A DNA stretch of 34,564 bases from Pirellulaceae bacterium (GCA_022446825.1 JAKVBY010000032.1:11191-45754); one strand, 5' to 3'; shown: positions 8,226-16,628, numbered from the stretch's first letter. Numbers and translations are program-made. The notes: generated by a model not told the origin, from the letters alone.

Positions 8226-8642
8226 CTAGGCGAGCCGACGGCGGACCAATTTGGTTCCGATCGGCATCTTGTGTGCCAAACGAGCAAAGCAAATCCGAGC
8301 TTGCTCTTCTGTCACACCACCCAATTCATAAAGCACTGTACCGGGACGAACGGAGGCAACCCAATGTTCAGGTTCTCCCTTACCTTTGCCCATGCGGGTT
8401 TCCAAGGGCGTCGACGTAATCGACTTATGAGGAAAAATCCGAATGTACAAACGCCCCTCGCCCCGGATGTATTGCTGTGCAGCAATACGCCCAGCCTCGA
8501 TGGTCTGCGCTTTGATCCAACCGCCTTGCAGCGCCTGTAAACCAAAATCACCAAAGACCACTCGATTGCCACGAGTCGCGTTACCTTTTATACGCCCTCT
8601 TTGGCTTTTTCGATGTTTGACCCTCTTCGGCATCAGCGCCAT
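8226..8642 (-). CDS. rplP: 50S ribosomal protein L16
   Basis: Large-subunit protein near the A-site tRNA elbow and central protuberance, needed for late maturation. The 138 residues are canonical: MPKRVKHRKSQRGRIKG, FGDFGLQALQGGWIKAQTIEAGRIA, then RIFPHKSITSTPLETRMGKGKGEPEHWVA and RPGTVLYELGGV. The ATG at 8642 lies inside the end of rpsC, with a GAAGGAG ribosome binding site at the right distance, so the genes overlap by 62 bases in different frames. Starting at the next Met (8633) would still leave 53 bases of overlap. Confidence 0.97.
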   Translation of the reverse strand: MALMPKRVKHRKSQRGRIKGNATRGNRVVFGDFGLQALQGGWIKAQTIEAGRIAAQQYIRGEGRLYIRIFPHKSITSTPLETRMGKGKGEPEHWVASVRPGTVLYELGGVTEEQARICFARLAHKMPIGTKLVRRRLA

Positions 8643-9291
8643 CAGAGTCTCCTTCGAACATACCGTTGTTTATCCAAACTTGTACGCCAATATGCCCTTG
8701 GGGCGTCTTGGCTTCCGTAAATCCATATCCAATGTTGGCTCGTAAAGTGCTAAGCGGAATGGAACCAGAAATCTGTTTTTCACGACGAGCCATTTCAGCA
8801 CCGCCCAAGCGACCAGCGAGTTGGATCTTAATCCCCTTTGCACCGGCATCCATTGTTTGTTCCATCGATCGCTTCATCGTTCGTCGAAAACCTGATCGTT
8901 TGGCCAACTGCTGCGCAATATCTTCTGCTACCAATTGCGCTTTCAACTCTGGCCTGCCAACCTCTTCGACTTTTAAATTAATCACTCGGCCTACTAAGTT
9001 CTGAACCTCTTCCTGCAAGATCTCAATTTCTTGACCCTTCTTGCCAATGATCAAGCCAGGTCGCGCAACATGAACAATGACCTTGACTTCATCGCGCGTC
9101 CGCTCAATTTCAATTCGTTCGATGCCAGCATTCTTGTACTGAGGTTTTTTGGGATGATTTTTGATGAAATTGCGAATCTTCTGGTCCTCGAGTAGCAAGT
9201 CTGCAAACTCCTGCTTGGAGGCATACCAGCGACTTTTCCAGCCGAGCATAATGCCGGTGCGAAAGCTAATCGGATTGACTTTTTGTCCCAT
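8581..9291 (-). CDS. rpsC: 30S ribosomal protein S3
   Basis: Small-subunit protein lining the mRNA entry channel, with a type II KH domain. The 236 residues run MGQKVNPISFRTGIMLGWKSRWYASKQEF, the KH core with the GLIIGKKGQEIEIL loop, and the C-terminal domain (GIKIQLAGRLGGAEMARREKQ, then STLRANIGYGFTEAKTPQGHIGVQVWI). The last 20 or so residues (acidic, then KKPKRAYKR) are encoded by DNA that in another frame encodes the L16 N-terminus, so this tail is probably shaped by that overlap. Confidence 0.97.
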   Translation of the reverse strand: MGQKVNPISFRTGIMLGWKSRWYASKQEFADLLLEDQKIRNFIKNHPKKPQYKNAGIERIEIERTRDEVKVIVHVARPGLIIGKKGQEIEILQEEVQNLVGRVINLKVEEVGRPELKAQLVAEDIAQQLAKRSGFRRTMKRSMEQTMDAGAKGIKIQLAGRLGGAEMARREKQISGSIPLSTLRANIGYGFTEAKTPQGHIGVQVWINNGMFEGDSDGADAEEGQTSKKPKRAYKR

Positions 9292-9339
9292 TTCAATTTT
9301 TCCCGATTGTTAGGCGAGAGCGTGGCATACCACGTCACC

Positions 9340-9696
9340 CTAAAGTTTGTCGATGTCCTCAAGTTCAACCACAATATGCGCTGTACGTTTCTTGATCTGA
9401 AAAGCCATTCCCCTTGCCCGTGGTCGAATCCGCTTGAACATAGGACCGCCGTCGACCCGTGCACTCGCAACGACAAGTTGATCAATGTTCACGGCTTGAC
9501 CTCGATTTTGATCGGGATCTTGCGCGTTTCCTAACGCACTTCGAATCACTTTCTCCAGCATCCGAGCACCACGGTGGGGCTGAAAACGAAGGATGTCTAA
9601 AGCTTCGTCAGCCATTTTTCCGCGAACCATGTCAGCTAAAGGCCGTACCTTGCGGGCACTGATCCGAGCGTGTCGGTGTGTCGCTTTAAAGCCCAT
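9340..9696 (-). CDS. rplV: 50S ribosomal protein L22
   Basis: Large-subunit protein whose extended hairpin lines the nascent peptide tunnel constriction. The 118 residues contain the N-terminal core (THRHARISARKVRPLADMVRGK), the ALDILRF helix, and the hairpin region (VDGGPMFKRIRPRARGMAFQIKKRTAHIVVEL). Length is normal. It lies 36 bases after rpsS and 48 bases before rpsC. Confidence 0.97.
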   Translation of the reverse strand: MGFKATHRHARISARKVRPLADMVRGKMADEALDILRFQPHRGARMLEKVIRSALGNAQDPDQNRGQAVNIDQLVVASARVDGGPMFKRIRPRARGMAFQIKKRTAHIVVELEDIDKL

Positions 9697-9732
9697 GTCA
9701 AATCCCCGTTTCCCACGTCACCAACTCTGTAG

Positions 9733-10002
9733 TTATCGCTTGCCCTTGCCACCATGACCGCGAAAAGTTCGCGTTGGTGCAAACTCACCTAGCTTATGAC
9801 CAACCATATCTTCCGTCACAAAGACCTTGATGTGGTTGCGACCGTTGTGAACCATGAACGTAGCTCCCACGAATTCCGGAACGATCGTGCATCGTCGGGC
9901 CCAAGTTTTAATGGCTTCTTTTGCACCGGATTCGTTCTGAGCCTGTACTTTCATATACAGTTTCGGATCGACGTACGGGCCTTTTTTCAGTGACCTGCTC
10001 AT
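9733..10002 (-). CDS. rpsS: 30S ribosomal protein S19
   Basis: Small-subunit head protein forming a complex with S13 near the A site. It has the near-invariant start [15 protein letters not shown], the middle [45 protein letters not shown], and the [10 protein letters not shown] basic tail. At 89 residues it has the family length. It is 14 bases after rplB. Confidence 0.98.
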   Translation of the reverse strand: MSRSLKKGPYVDPKLYMKVQAQNESGAKEAIKTWARRCTIVPEFVGATFMVHNGRNHIKVFVTEDMVGHKLGEFAPTRTFRGHGGKGKR

Positions 10003-10016
10003 AGTTATCTACTTAT

Positions 10017-10877
10017 CTACTTCCGTAACGTCAGTTGACCATATCGTTTCGTTCGACGTCGCCTCACAATCGCGGCATTGGAGGGCTTTCTCTTGGAGCG
10101 TGTGGGACCACCTTTTGCGGGCACCCCCGTTGGACTCACCGGATGACGGCCACCCTTGGTCCTACCTTCACCACCACCATGCGGGTGGTCTACCGGGTTC
10201 ATCGCCGTGCCACGAACGTGTGGACGTCGCCCCAACCACCGCTTGCGCCCTGCTTTTCCTAACACAACCGCCATGTGGTCTGAATTTCCAACTTTGCCAA
10301 TCGTGGCCCGACACTTCGACGGCACACGACGAATTTCACCACTTGGCAAGGTAATCTGAGCCCAGTCTGCTTCACGAGCCATCAACGTGCCACCAGTCCC
10401 GGCACTGCGACACATGGCACCACCGCGTCCCGGCAACAATTCGATATTATGGATTGCCGTTCCCAGTGGGATATTCTTTAAGGGAAGGCAATTGCCAACG
10501 ATCGGAGGAGCATCTGCCCCACTCTCCAGGCGATCTCCAGCCTTCAGACCGTCGGGCGCCAAGATATAGCGTTTCTCGCCATCAACATAAAATAAAAGCG
10601 CAATACGCGCACTTCGATTGGGATCGTATTGAATGGAATTGACAATGGCAGCAACACCATCTTTGTTCCGCCGAAAATCGATCACGCGGTATTGCCGCTT
10701 GTGACCCCCACCGCGGTGCCGGATGGTGATTTTCCCTTGATTATTGCGCCCACCTTTCTTACGCAGTGGTCGCAAGAGCGACTTTTCTGGAGTAGCGCCG
10801 GGCGTTAAGTCCACAAAATCACTTACGGTCGCATTACGGCGGCCAGCAGAAGTTGGTTTGTATTTTCGAATGCCCAT
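10017..10877 (-). CDS. rplB: 50S ribosomal protein L2
   Basis: One of the most conserved large-subunit proteins, needed for subunit joining and peptidyl transferase function. The 286 residues show the N-terminal part ([52 protein letters not shown]), the OB-fold and SH3-like domains ([42 protein letters not shown]), and the conserved [20 protein letters not shown] loop that reaches towards the catalytic centre. Length is slightly above the usual 275 but intact. Confidence 0.98.
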   Translation of the reverse strand: MGIRKYKPTSAGRRNATVSDFVDLTPGATPEKSLLRPLRKKGGRNNQGKITIRHRGGGHKRQYRVIDFRRNKDGVAAIVNSIQYDPNRSARIALLFYVDGEKRYILAPDGLKAGDRLESGADAPPIVGNCLPLKNIPLGTAIHNIELLPGRGGAMCRSAGTGGTLMAREADWAQITLPSGEIRRVPSKCRATIGKVGNSDHMAVVLGKAGRKRWLGRRPHVRGTAMNPVDHPHGGGEGRTKGGRHPVSPTGVPAKGGPTRSKRKPSNAAIVRRRRTKRYGQLTLRK

Positions 10878-10909
10878 GAGCGGGAGACCTTGTCGTACAG
10901 CGAGTTTTC

Positions 10910-11248
10910 TTAGAAGAAATCAATCCGATGCTGAGAATCGAGAGTTACTAATGCTTTCTTCCAATCCTTGGTGTAACCCACGCGAAATTTATGACGGCGG
11001 GGCTTTCCTTTGCGATTCTGCGTGCGAACCTTTAGCACTTTGACATCAAAGAGATCTTCAATTGCACGTTTAATGTCAAACTTGTTTGCTAAGGGATTGA
11101 CTTCGAAAGCGTATTGATTGGAACGTGTCGCCCGATGGGTACCTTTTTCAGTCACCAGAGGCCGAGTCACGATCTGATAGGGCGCGAGCTCCATGCGCGT
11201 CTTCTCACCCTTTGCTAAACGCTTCGATTTTTCTGTTGATTTCGTCAT
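10910..11248 (-). CDS. rplW: 50S ribosomal protein L23
   Basis: Tunnel-exit protein and docking site for trigger factor and SRP. The core ([55 protein letters not shown]) is typical. With the ATG at 11248 it has an 18-residue Lys/Arg-rich N-terminal extension and 112 residues. The internal ATG at 11194 would give the usual length of about 94 and also has a purine-rich GGTGAGAAG upstream. I keep the longer form with low certainty about the start. It is encoded next to rplD in the normal S10 order. Confidence 0.93.
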   Translation of the reverse strand: MTKSTEKSKRLAKGEKTRMELAPYQIVTRPLVTEKGTHRATRSNQYAFEVNPLANKFDIKRAIEDLFDVKVLKVRTQNRKGKPRRHKFRVGYTKDWKKALVTLDSQHRIDFF

Positions 11249-11297
11249 GATGCTTTAGATTCGCCTGATTCCGCTTTGCTTGATTGAGAGCGGCGCG

Positions 11298-11942
11298 TTA
11301 ACTACCCTCCTCGCTTGCTGTTTCGCCACTTCGGATGGCATCCAAAGCTGCCTTCGTGACCAACATTCTCTCCGGCTTTAACACGCACAAGGCGTTGAGA
11401 TCCGCTACAGGACAAACATCCAAGCCAGGAATGTTGCGAGCACTTTTGTAGACGTTGGGATCGTGGCTGGCCGTGGCCACGAGCGTTTTCGTTGCATCCA
11501 AGCCCAAGGATTTCAAAACATCGACCATGATCTTTGTTTTAGGCTCATCCAATACGAGTTCATCCAAAACCACCATCTGGTTGTCGCGAATCTTCGACGC
11601 AATTGCCATTTTGGTGGCCAAACGCACCGCTTTTTTGGGCAGCCTATAAGAAAAGTCACGGGGTCGCTTGGCAAAAATATGTCCACCACCACGACGCGTT
11701 CCACTCGTTCGATGGCCGGCACGAGCGCGTCCCGTACCCTTTTGACGATAAAGCTTTTGCCGAGCAGCAGCTACTTCTGCCCTACTTTTCGTCTTAAATG
11801 AACCTTGCCGCTGATTGGCTTGGTACATGACGACGACATCGTGAAGCAACTGCTTATTGATCGCGACCGCGACATCCGTCGAGTCGATTTCATATTTCCC
11901 GACCTCTTGGCCGCGACGATCATATACCGGCAAACTTGCCAT
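11298..11942 (-). CDS. rplD: 50S ribosomal protein L4
   Basis: Large-subunit protein with a long loop reaching the tunnel constriction; in E. coli it represses its own S10 operon. The sequence begins MASLPVYDRRGQEVGKYEI and carries the loop (RQKGTGRARAGHRTSGTRRGGGHIFAKRPRDFSYRLPKK) and the Rossmann-like core (NQMVVLDELVLDEPKTK). I chose the ATG at 11942: it has GGTGGA about 8 bases upstream and matches family N-termini, while the upstream in-frame TTG at 11957 would add five residues. Length is 214. Confidence 0.96.
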   Translation of the reverse strand: MASLPVYDRRGQEVGKYEIDSTDVAVAINKQLLHDVVVMYQANQRQGSFKTKSRAEVAAARQKLYRQKGTGRARAGHRTSGTRRGGGHIFAKRPRDFSYRLPKKAVRLATKMAIASKIRDNQMVVLDELVLDEPKTKIMVDVLKSLGLDATKTLVATASHDPNVYKSARNIPGLDVCPVADLNALCVLKPERMLVTKAALDAIRSGETASEEGS

Positions 11943-12028
11943 AAGTTTTCCACCCAAAAAATTCGGTCGTCGATTTTTGCTGACGACCCGTCAATCCCAT
12001 TACACTACAAATCTCACCACAAATCTCA

Positions 12029-12814
12029 CTACACTTTGTTTGTTTCGCGAACAATCACGAAACCACCGTTTGGACCTGGAACCGCACCATTAACTAAGAT
12101 GAGCCCATTTTCGGCGTCAATTCGAACAACCTTCACATTCCGCATGGTTGATTTTTCATTGCCGTACTGACCCGCCATTCGTTTACCCTTGAAGAGCCGG
12201 CTGGGATAGGCACTCATGCCCGTTCCACCCGCATGACGATGCACTTTCTTGACGCCGTGAGAAGCGCGTTGCCCGGAAAAATTGTGCCGCTTCATAACAC
12301 CTGAAAACCCACGCCCCTTACTGGTGCCAGTAATGTCTACGGAAGCCACCCCATCCAGGAGTCGCACAGTGATCTCCGAACCAACTTCTCCGGTAACTTC
12401 GACGGCAGCCGGTTCGTCACCTTCTTGCTGAGGTTCCGGTGTATAGCTGTAGACAAAATCTCCGGCGGGACCGCGAAATTCCCGCACAAACCTTTTAGGT
12501 TCACATTCGGCTTTAGCAACCGCTTCCTGCCCTGCCTCGCTACGGGCCTTGGCTCGCTTGCTACCCAGCTTTGCTGTAACGTGCCCGCGCTCGCTGCGCC
12601 GCGCCTGACTGTGAGTTGACCGCGCCTGCCCAGCAGTAGGTCTTTTTTTATCCAGAAAACCGAGTTGCACCGCTTCGTAGCCGTCTCGCTCGGTCGTTCG
12701 AACCTGTAGCACTCGACAGGGACCTGCCTCGATTACCGTGACAGGAACCACCACCCCGGATTCGTCGTAAATCTGAGTCATCCCGACCTTACGGCCGAGC
12801 AATCCCTTCGTCAT
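12029..12814 (-). CDS. rplC: 50S ribosomal protein L3, with internal insertions
   Basis: Early-assembling large-subunit protein whose central extension approaches the peptidyl transferase centre. Conserved blocks are MTKGLLGRKVGMTQIYDESG, EPKRFVREFR, the VDITGTSKGRGFSGVMKRHNF loop, GTGMSAYPSRLFKGKRMAGQYG and the C-terminal NGLILVNGAVPGPNGGFVIV. At 261 residues it is about 50 longer than E. coli L3. The extra length falls in two places: a Gln/Ser/Arg-rich stretch near residues 58-100 and a Pro/Glu-rich stretch near 116-140. Both leave the core intact. Confidence 0.96.
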   Translation of the reverse strand: MTKGLLGRKVGMTQIYDESGVVVPVTVIEAGPCRVLQVRTTERDGYEAVQLGFLDKKRPTAGQARSTHSQARRSERGHVTAKLGSKRAKARSEAGQEAVAKAECEPKRFVREFRGPAGDFVYSYTPEPQQEGDEPAAVEVTGEVGSEITVRLLDGVASVDITGTSKGRGFSGVMKRHNFSGQRASHGVKKVHRHAGGTGMSAYPSRLFKGKRMAGQYGNEKSTMRNVKVVRIDAENGLILVNGAVPGPNGGFVIVRETNKV

Positions 12815-12935
12815 CGGTAAATGCCTCGTAGGTTCATATCAGTGGGACCAGGAAGAAAACTCGTCCTCCGGTTACCCACTCGACTTCCGTCTCATACGCA
12901 ATGATTACAACTCAAAAAAGTATTGAATTCCCCGT

Positions 12936-13259
12936 CTATCTGGTAGATGCCTTAATCTTAATATCAACACCTGCCGGTAAACTCAGCTTATTCAAGGCTT
13001 CAATCGTTTTCGCCGTCGCTTGAGCAATATCAATCAAGCGTTTGTGGGTTCGAATTTCAAACTGTTGACGTGCTTTCTTGTCGACATGAGGTCCCGAAAG
13101 CACCGTGTAACGTTCGATCCGGGTTGGCAGCGGAATCGGACCATGGACTTCTGAATGCGTCCGTTTTGTCGTGTCAACAATTTCTTGCGCACTTTGGTCG
13201 AGAATGGAGTGATCGTACGCCTCCATCCGGATTCGAATTACTTCCTGCTGACCAGCCAC
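12936..13259 (-). CDS. rpsJ: 30S ribosomal protein S10 (NusE)
   Basis: Small-subunit head protein that also acts as NusE in transcription antitermination. Conserved features are [21 protein letters not shown], the [39 protein letters not shown] core and the VDIKIKA end. The frame opens with a GTG at 13259 preceded by a GAGG about 10 bases upstream. Length is 107, against the usual 102-105. It is the first gene of the S10-spc block; lysA, not the rpsL-rpsG-fusA-tuf string, lies upstream. Confidence 0.97.
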   Translation of the reverse strand: MAGQQEVIRIRMEAYDHSILDQSAQEIVDTTKRTHSEVHGPIPLPTRIERYTVLSGPHVDKKARQQFEIRTHKRLIDIAQATAKTIEALNKLSLPAGVDIKIKASTR

Positions 13260-13270
13260 TGTGACGTATC

Positions 13271-13319
13271 CTCAAAAAACCCCGGAAAACCCCGGAAAAT
13301 CCAATTAATAAAGTTTTCC
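13271..13319 (-). promoter_or_regulatory. Leader of rpsJ with repeated segment able to form alternative hairpins
   Basis: In the RNA sense the leader has GGAAAAC (13313-13319), followed by two tandem copies of a TTTTCCGGGG unit (13294-13299 and 13284-13290 hold the pairing bases), then a T run just before the ribosome binding site. GGAAAA can pair with either copy: six bases with the first, seven with the second, which makes the two structures mutually exclusive. The placement would suit attenuation or ribosomal-protein feedback. Function is inference from sequence only. Confidence 0.35.
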
Positions 13320-13352
13320 ACCAGACAGATGCGTCATGGGGAAACCAACAAA

Positions 13353-13379
13353 TTTATAGCCGTCTCAGAATCACGTCAA
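13353..13379 (-). promoter_or_regulatory. Probable promoter of the S10-spc operon
   Basis: On the minus strand TTGACG (13374-13379) and TATAAA (13353-13358) are separated by 15 bases. Both hexamers are close to the sigma70 consensus although the spacer is short. Transcription would start near 13346, giving a leader of about 87 bases before the rpsJ GTG. It lies in the only sizeable gap upstream of the 21-gene block. Confidence 0.55.
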
Positions 13380-13464
13380 CACCCGATTCGCCCTCTTCAG
13401 CGAAGAATTTTACCCGCTGGGGACTACTTGAAGGCGTTTCGGTAGCATGCTTTGCGTAGTCAGC

Positions 13465-14736
13465 TTAACTTTCCGGAATGACTTCACCTTGTATCAGGTC
13501 TGCGAATGTTTGACGTTTACGGATCAGCTGGGCTTGGTGGTCACGGATCATCACTTCGGCTGCAAAGGGCTTGGAGTTGTAGTTGGAACTCATCACCTGG
13601 CCATAGGCACCCGCACATTCAATCACCAGATAATCCCCCACTTTGGCTACGGGCAGTCTCCGACTGCAGACATATCCGCCCTCTTCTTGAGTGAAAATAT
13701 CTCCGGATTCGCACAGCGGGCCACCTACCACCACTTCGGCAGTAGTGTCGGGAACGCCACCGTGACGAGGTGAAATGGACATCGGATGATAAGCTCCATA
13801 GAGAATGGGCCGGGCTAAATTGTTGAAGCCCGCGTCGACGAGGTAGAAGAGGTTTTCCCCCATTTTCTTGATGGAACGAATCTCGGCGATCAAAAAACCA
13901 GCCTCGGCAGAAAGGTAGCGGCCTGGCTCAATTTCCAAAGAGATCGGATGTCCAAACTCTTTTGCTAGGCGTTGACGCGATTGGTCCCATAATTCGAAGT
14001 AACGCACGGTGTCAATTTGAGCTTCACCATCACGGTACGGAATCGGCAAGCCCCCTCCCGCACTGACCGAGGTGATACTGCGGCCGACCCGGCGGGCGGT
14101 TTCTTCGAGTGCGCCACATACCTGGGCTAAATGCTCAAAGTCACTACCAGAACCGATGTGCATGTGGATTCCGGTAACTCCCAGACCGTGCCGATCTGCT
14201 CTGAGGAGGCAATCTTCGACCTCTTCGTGCCAGATGCCATGTTTGGACTGAGGCCCACCGGTATTTGTTTTTTGACTGTGGCCATGCCCAAAACCGGGGT
14301 TAATTCGTAAGGTGATGTTCCGTCCGGGGGCAACCTGGCCGAGCTGATCAATCATGTCTGGGGAACCACAATTGACATGAATATCATGCTTGATGACCAG
14401 CTCCAACGAATCTTGATCAAACAGATCGGCGCAATAAACGACGGCGGGAGGATTTTCCTGCAGGTCGTATCCCGCCGCCATGGCTCGTCGGATTTCCCCT
14501 GCACTGACTGCGTCGACGACGACGCCTTGACGGCGTACGTGGTCGAGAATGGCGAGGTTTGAGCACGCTTTCTGAGCAAAACGGATCAGGTCAAAATGCT
14601 GTAAATCCTGAATTCGTGCGTCGATTGGAGTCGTGTCGTAGACATAGGTTGGTGTCCCGAATTTCTCGGCGAGTTCGACGACTGAGTGGCCGGCGATGTC
14701 TCGACGCAGGCCGGGTGTGGCTGGTTGGGTACTCAT
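13465..14736 (-). CDS. lysA: Diaminopimelate decarboxylase
   Basis: PLP-dependent enzyme that decarboxylates meso-diaminopimelate to L-lysine, the last step of lysine biosynthesis, in the cytoplasm. The 423 residues show the alanine-racemase-type barrel with the PLP lysine at about K56 (FAQKACSN), HIGSG at 193-197, the GGG phosphate loop at 227-229, EPGR at 270-273, and the C-terminal sheet domain with the catalytic CESGD at 342-346 and GAY at 376-378. The family motif around the lysine is usually YAxKAN; here Cys replaces the residue before Ser-Asn, a small variation. Arginine decarboxylase-type relatives are longer, so LysA is the best call. It is co-oriented with rpsJ, 205 bases upstream of it. 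Confidence 0.9.
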   Translation of the reverse strand: MSTQPATPGLRRDIAGHSVVELAEKFGTPTYVYDTTPIDARIQDLQHFDLIRFAQKACSNLAILDHVRRQGVVVDAVSAGEIRRAMAAGYDLQENPPAVVYCADLFDQDSLELVIKHDIHVNCGSPDMIDQLGQVAPGRNITLRINPGFGHGHSQKTNTGGPQSKHGIWHEEVEDCLLRADRHGLGVTGIHMHIGSGSDFEHLAQVCGALEETARRVGRSITSVSAGGGLPIPYRDGEAQIDTVRYFELWDQSRQRLAKEFGHPISLEIEPGRYLSAEAGFLIAEIRSIKKMGENLFYLVDAGFNNLARPILYGAYHPMSISPRHGGVPDTTAEVVVGGPLCESGDIFTQEEGGYVCSRRLPVAKVGDYLVIECAGAYGQVMSSNYNSKPFAAEVMIRDHQAQLIRKRQTFADLIQGEVIPES

Positions 14737-14856
14737 GAGGTGTTTAGCTCAACGATAAGAGACAGAAGGGTTTCACCATGAATTGGCACCGTATTCCATA
14801 CGCACGCGGAAATGAAGTGGTGCTTTCAGAAAACCTAAAAAAGCGACCTGGTCTAT

Positions 14857-14897
14857 AAAAAAACGGTGGCTGCACTACTCAATTGCGCGGCCACCGT
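14857..14897 (-). terminator. Rho-independent terminator after the 14.9-16.6 kb gene
   Basis: ACGGTGGC (14863-14870) and GCCACCGT (14890-14897) form a perfect 8-base-pair stem around a 19-base loop. On the minus strand it is followed directly by a run of seven T (14857-14863, sharing one base with the stem). It lies 33 bases past the stop of the secreted-protein gene and isolates it from lysA. Confidence 0.8.
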
Positions 14898-14929
14898 GAA
14901 AATGTTTGTCAGGTGAGAAATTGAAAACC

Positions 14930-16594
14930 TTAAAAAGCTGGCGGACCACCCACAGCGCCGGCGACGCCACCAATCAATTTCAAGACGCCCGCTTCGACTT
15001 CCACGCGCATCAGGATACCCCGCTCAATCGCAGTTTCTGTCATCGAGATGCGGTCGTTGCCACTGACTTGCTCAAACAGTGGGGCCATCATGGCCATGGC
15101 ACCGGATTCATCGATGCTTTGGGCAAATTCCAAGATCGCACCAAGGGTGACCGTTGTTTGAAACAAGGGAAGATTTTCCGGTGAACCAGCTGCCGAGGCA
15201 TCAATGGCCTCTTTGAGTGCACTTAAAGCATCTTTCCCCACGGCCAGATAGATCGTTTCTTTGCCAGTACCAACCGCTACGTCCAGGGTTTCGTTTCCGA
15301 GAATGCGCTCGGCTTGGCTGTCGAGTTCGCGAGCGTCGATACTCAGCGTGTGGAAAATTACACCCGCATGTTCTTCGGCATCCAGATTGACTTGGGGAGC
15401 TCCCGGTTCCTGACTTGCCAGGATGATTATTTCGCGCAGGACGTCGTCTAAGGCTTTCCCATCGGCAACGAATGCTCCGGCAGTCAACATCAAGTTAGGT
15501 TGTAGCACCAGCGAAGCCCCGGCGTCGATTTTTCCAGCTTCCATCATGGCGGTAAACGTATCAAAGAGTTTACCGACCAGGCTGTCTACCAGTTCTTTGA
15601 TTTCGGGATCATCCAAGGCGCGGTCGTTTTCCAGTTCTGACAGGACTTGCTGCCGCAACTGGTCCATGGAGACCTTGAGCTGTTCAGTCTGGTCGCTGGG
15701 GATCGGTGTGGACACATTCATGGTGACGGCAGCTTCGGGAACCAGAAATCCTGAAAAGTCTGATTTCGATTCACCGTACAAGGCCATGGTTTCGGCGAAT
15801 GCGGTTCCTTCCAAAGCTGTAACCGAAAAATCAAAGTAAGTATTCTGACCTTGGGGGTCGATGTTCCAACCGACTGTCATGGACTCGGTTTCTGTCAGAA
15901 ACATCTCCAGTTGGTCGAACGAATTGTCACTAAGTTGTTTTGCTAGTTCGGCATCGGCAGAATCACCCGCTGCTCCGAGTCCCGCATCGATACCTTGGCG
16001 GATTTGCATCATCGCCATCTGTTTGGCATCGTCAGGGATATTCTGCATCAGCACGCTGATCGCGATGTCATATTCTTCGTTGAGTCCATTCAGTAGCGCT
16101 GCAGGATCATCGGGCAAGTTGCCAAGACTGAACGGATCGGTCGAAGCAAATGCCCAGTCCCCGGACTTTTTGAGAAACACCGGGGGGAATCCGTCAATTT
16201 GACGGACACCGTTGCCGAGATCTTGGGCTTCTACAGCCATGGCTTGTTCAATCATGGTGATCGCCTTGTCAAAATCTTTGATCGGCAAAAAGGCGACGCC
16301 AGCAGGCATGGGAATCGGGCCGTCAAAATTAAAGTTGACTAAGACACCGATGGGTTTTGTGGGATCGAGCAACTGCAGGTATTGTTCGGCGGCCATCATG
16401 CCGAACATGGCGAGTCCCTGTTGTCCGGCGGCTTCTGCAAGATAGTTAATGTCTCCCTTTAACTTGCCCACGTCGGCAATGGAAACGATGGCAACCGGTT
16501 TTGCAGTTGCTTGGGCGTGAACTTGAGCCAGTGGCAAAAGTGCCAGAGCCAGCATGGTGGTAGCGATCACAGCGCTTGGAAAGAGCTTTCTCAC
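14930..16594 (-). CDS. Secreted protein of unknown function
   Basis: I do not recognise a named family. The 554 residues begin with a clear Sec signal peptide: MRKLFPSA, a hydrophobic core to about residue 22, and a probable cut after VHA at 27. The mature part is acidic and lacks Cys clusters or catalytic motifs. It has repeated phrases such as GVAFLPIKDFDKAITMIEQAM, FPPVFLKKSGDWAFAS and TYFDFSVTALEGTAFAE, and ends in VLKLIGGVAGAVGGPPAF. The layout resembles large exported proteins of unknown role common in planctomycetes. The start is GTG with AGGAG about 9 bases upstream, inside a short ATG-TTG-TGA frame. The leader and signal-peptide DNA nearly matches that of the hydrolase at 22-23 kb. 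It is monocistronic, with its own terminator. Confidence 0.85.
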   Translation of the reverse strand: MRKLFPSAVIATTMLALALLPLAQVHAQATAKPVAIVSIADVGKLKGDINYLAEAAGQQGLAMFGMMAAEQYLQLLDPTKPIGVLVNFNFDGPIPMPAGVAFLPIKDFDKAITMIEQAMAVEAQDLGNGVRQIDGFPPVFLKKSGDWAFASTDPFSLGNLPDDPAALLNGLNEEYDIAISVLMQNIPDDAKQMAMMQIRQGIDAGLGAAGDSADAELAKQLSDNSFDQLEMFLTETESMTVGWNIDPQGQNTYFDFSVTALEGTAFAETMALYGESKSDFSGFLVPEAAVTMNVSTPIPSDQTEQLKVSMDQLRQQVLSELENDRALDDPEIKELVDSLVGKLFDTFTAMMEAGKIDAGASLVLQPNLMLTAGAFVADGKALDDVLREIIILASQEPGAPQVNLDAEEHAGVIFHTLSIDARELDSQAERILGNETLDVAVGTGKETIYLAVGKDALSALKEAIDASAAGSPENLPLFQTTVTLGAILEFAQSIDESGAMAMMAPLFEQVSGNDRISMTETAIERGILMRVEVEAGVLKLIGGVAGAVGGPPAF

Positions 16595-16628
16595 AACATG
16601 GTTCTCCTGAAGTAACGAATGGAAGCTG
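16548..16628 (-). repeat. Copy A of a duplicated leader/signal-peptide segment
   Basis: These 81 bases match 22956-23036 at about 74 positions by hand count, with no gaps. They cover the first 15 or so codons of the secreted protein, the GTG start, the ribosome binding site and about 34 bases of leader. Weaker similarity continues upstream to about 16675, including a GATACAATCAAT-like stretch. The proteins diverge completely after the signal peptide. Confidence 0.85.

Noticed and set aside
9051..9485. 144-codon minus-strand frame across the rpsC-rplV junction
   Set aside because: It is an out-of-frame shadow of two well-supported ribosomal protein genes.
13271..13300. Tandem CCCCGGAAAA units considered as a CRISPR or satellite repeat
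   Set aside because: Only two copies of about ten bases and no spacers; treated as part of the rpsJ leader.
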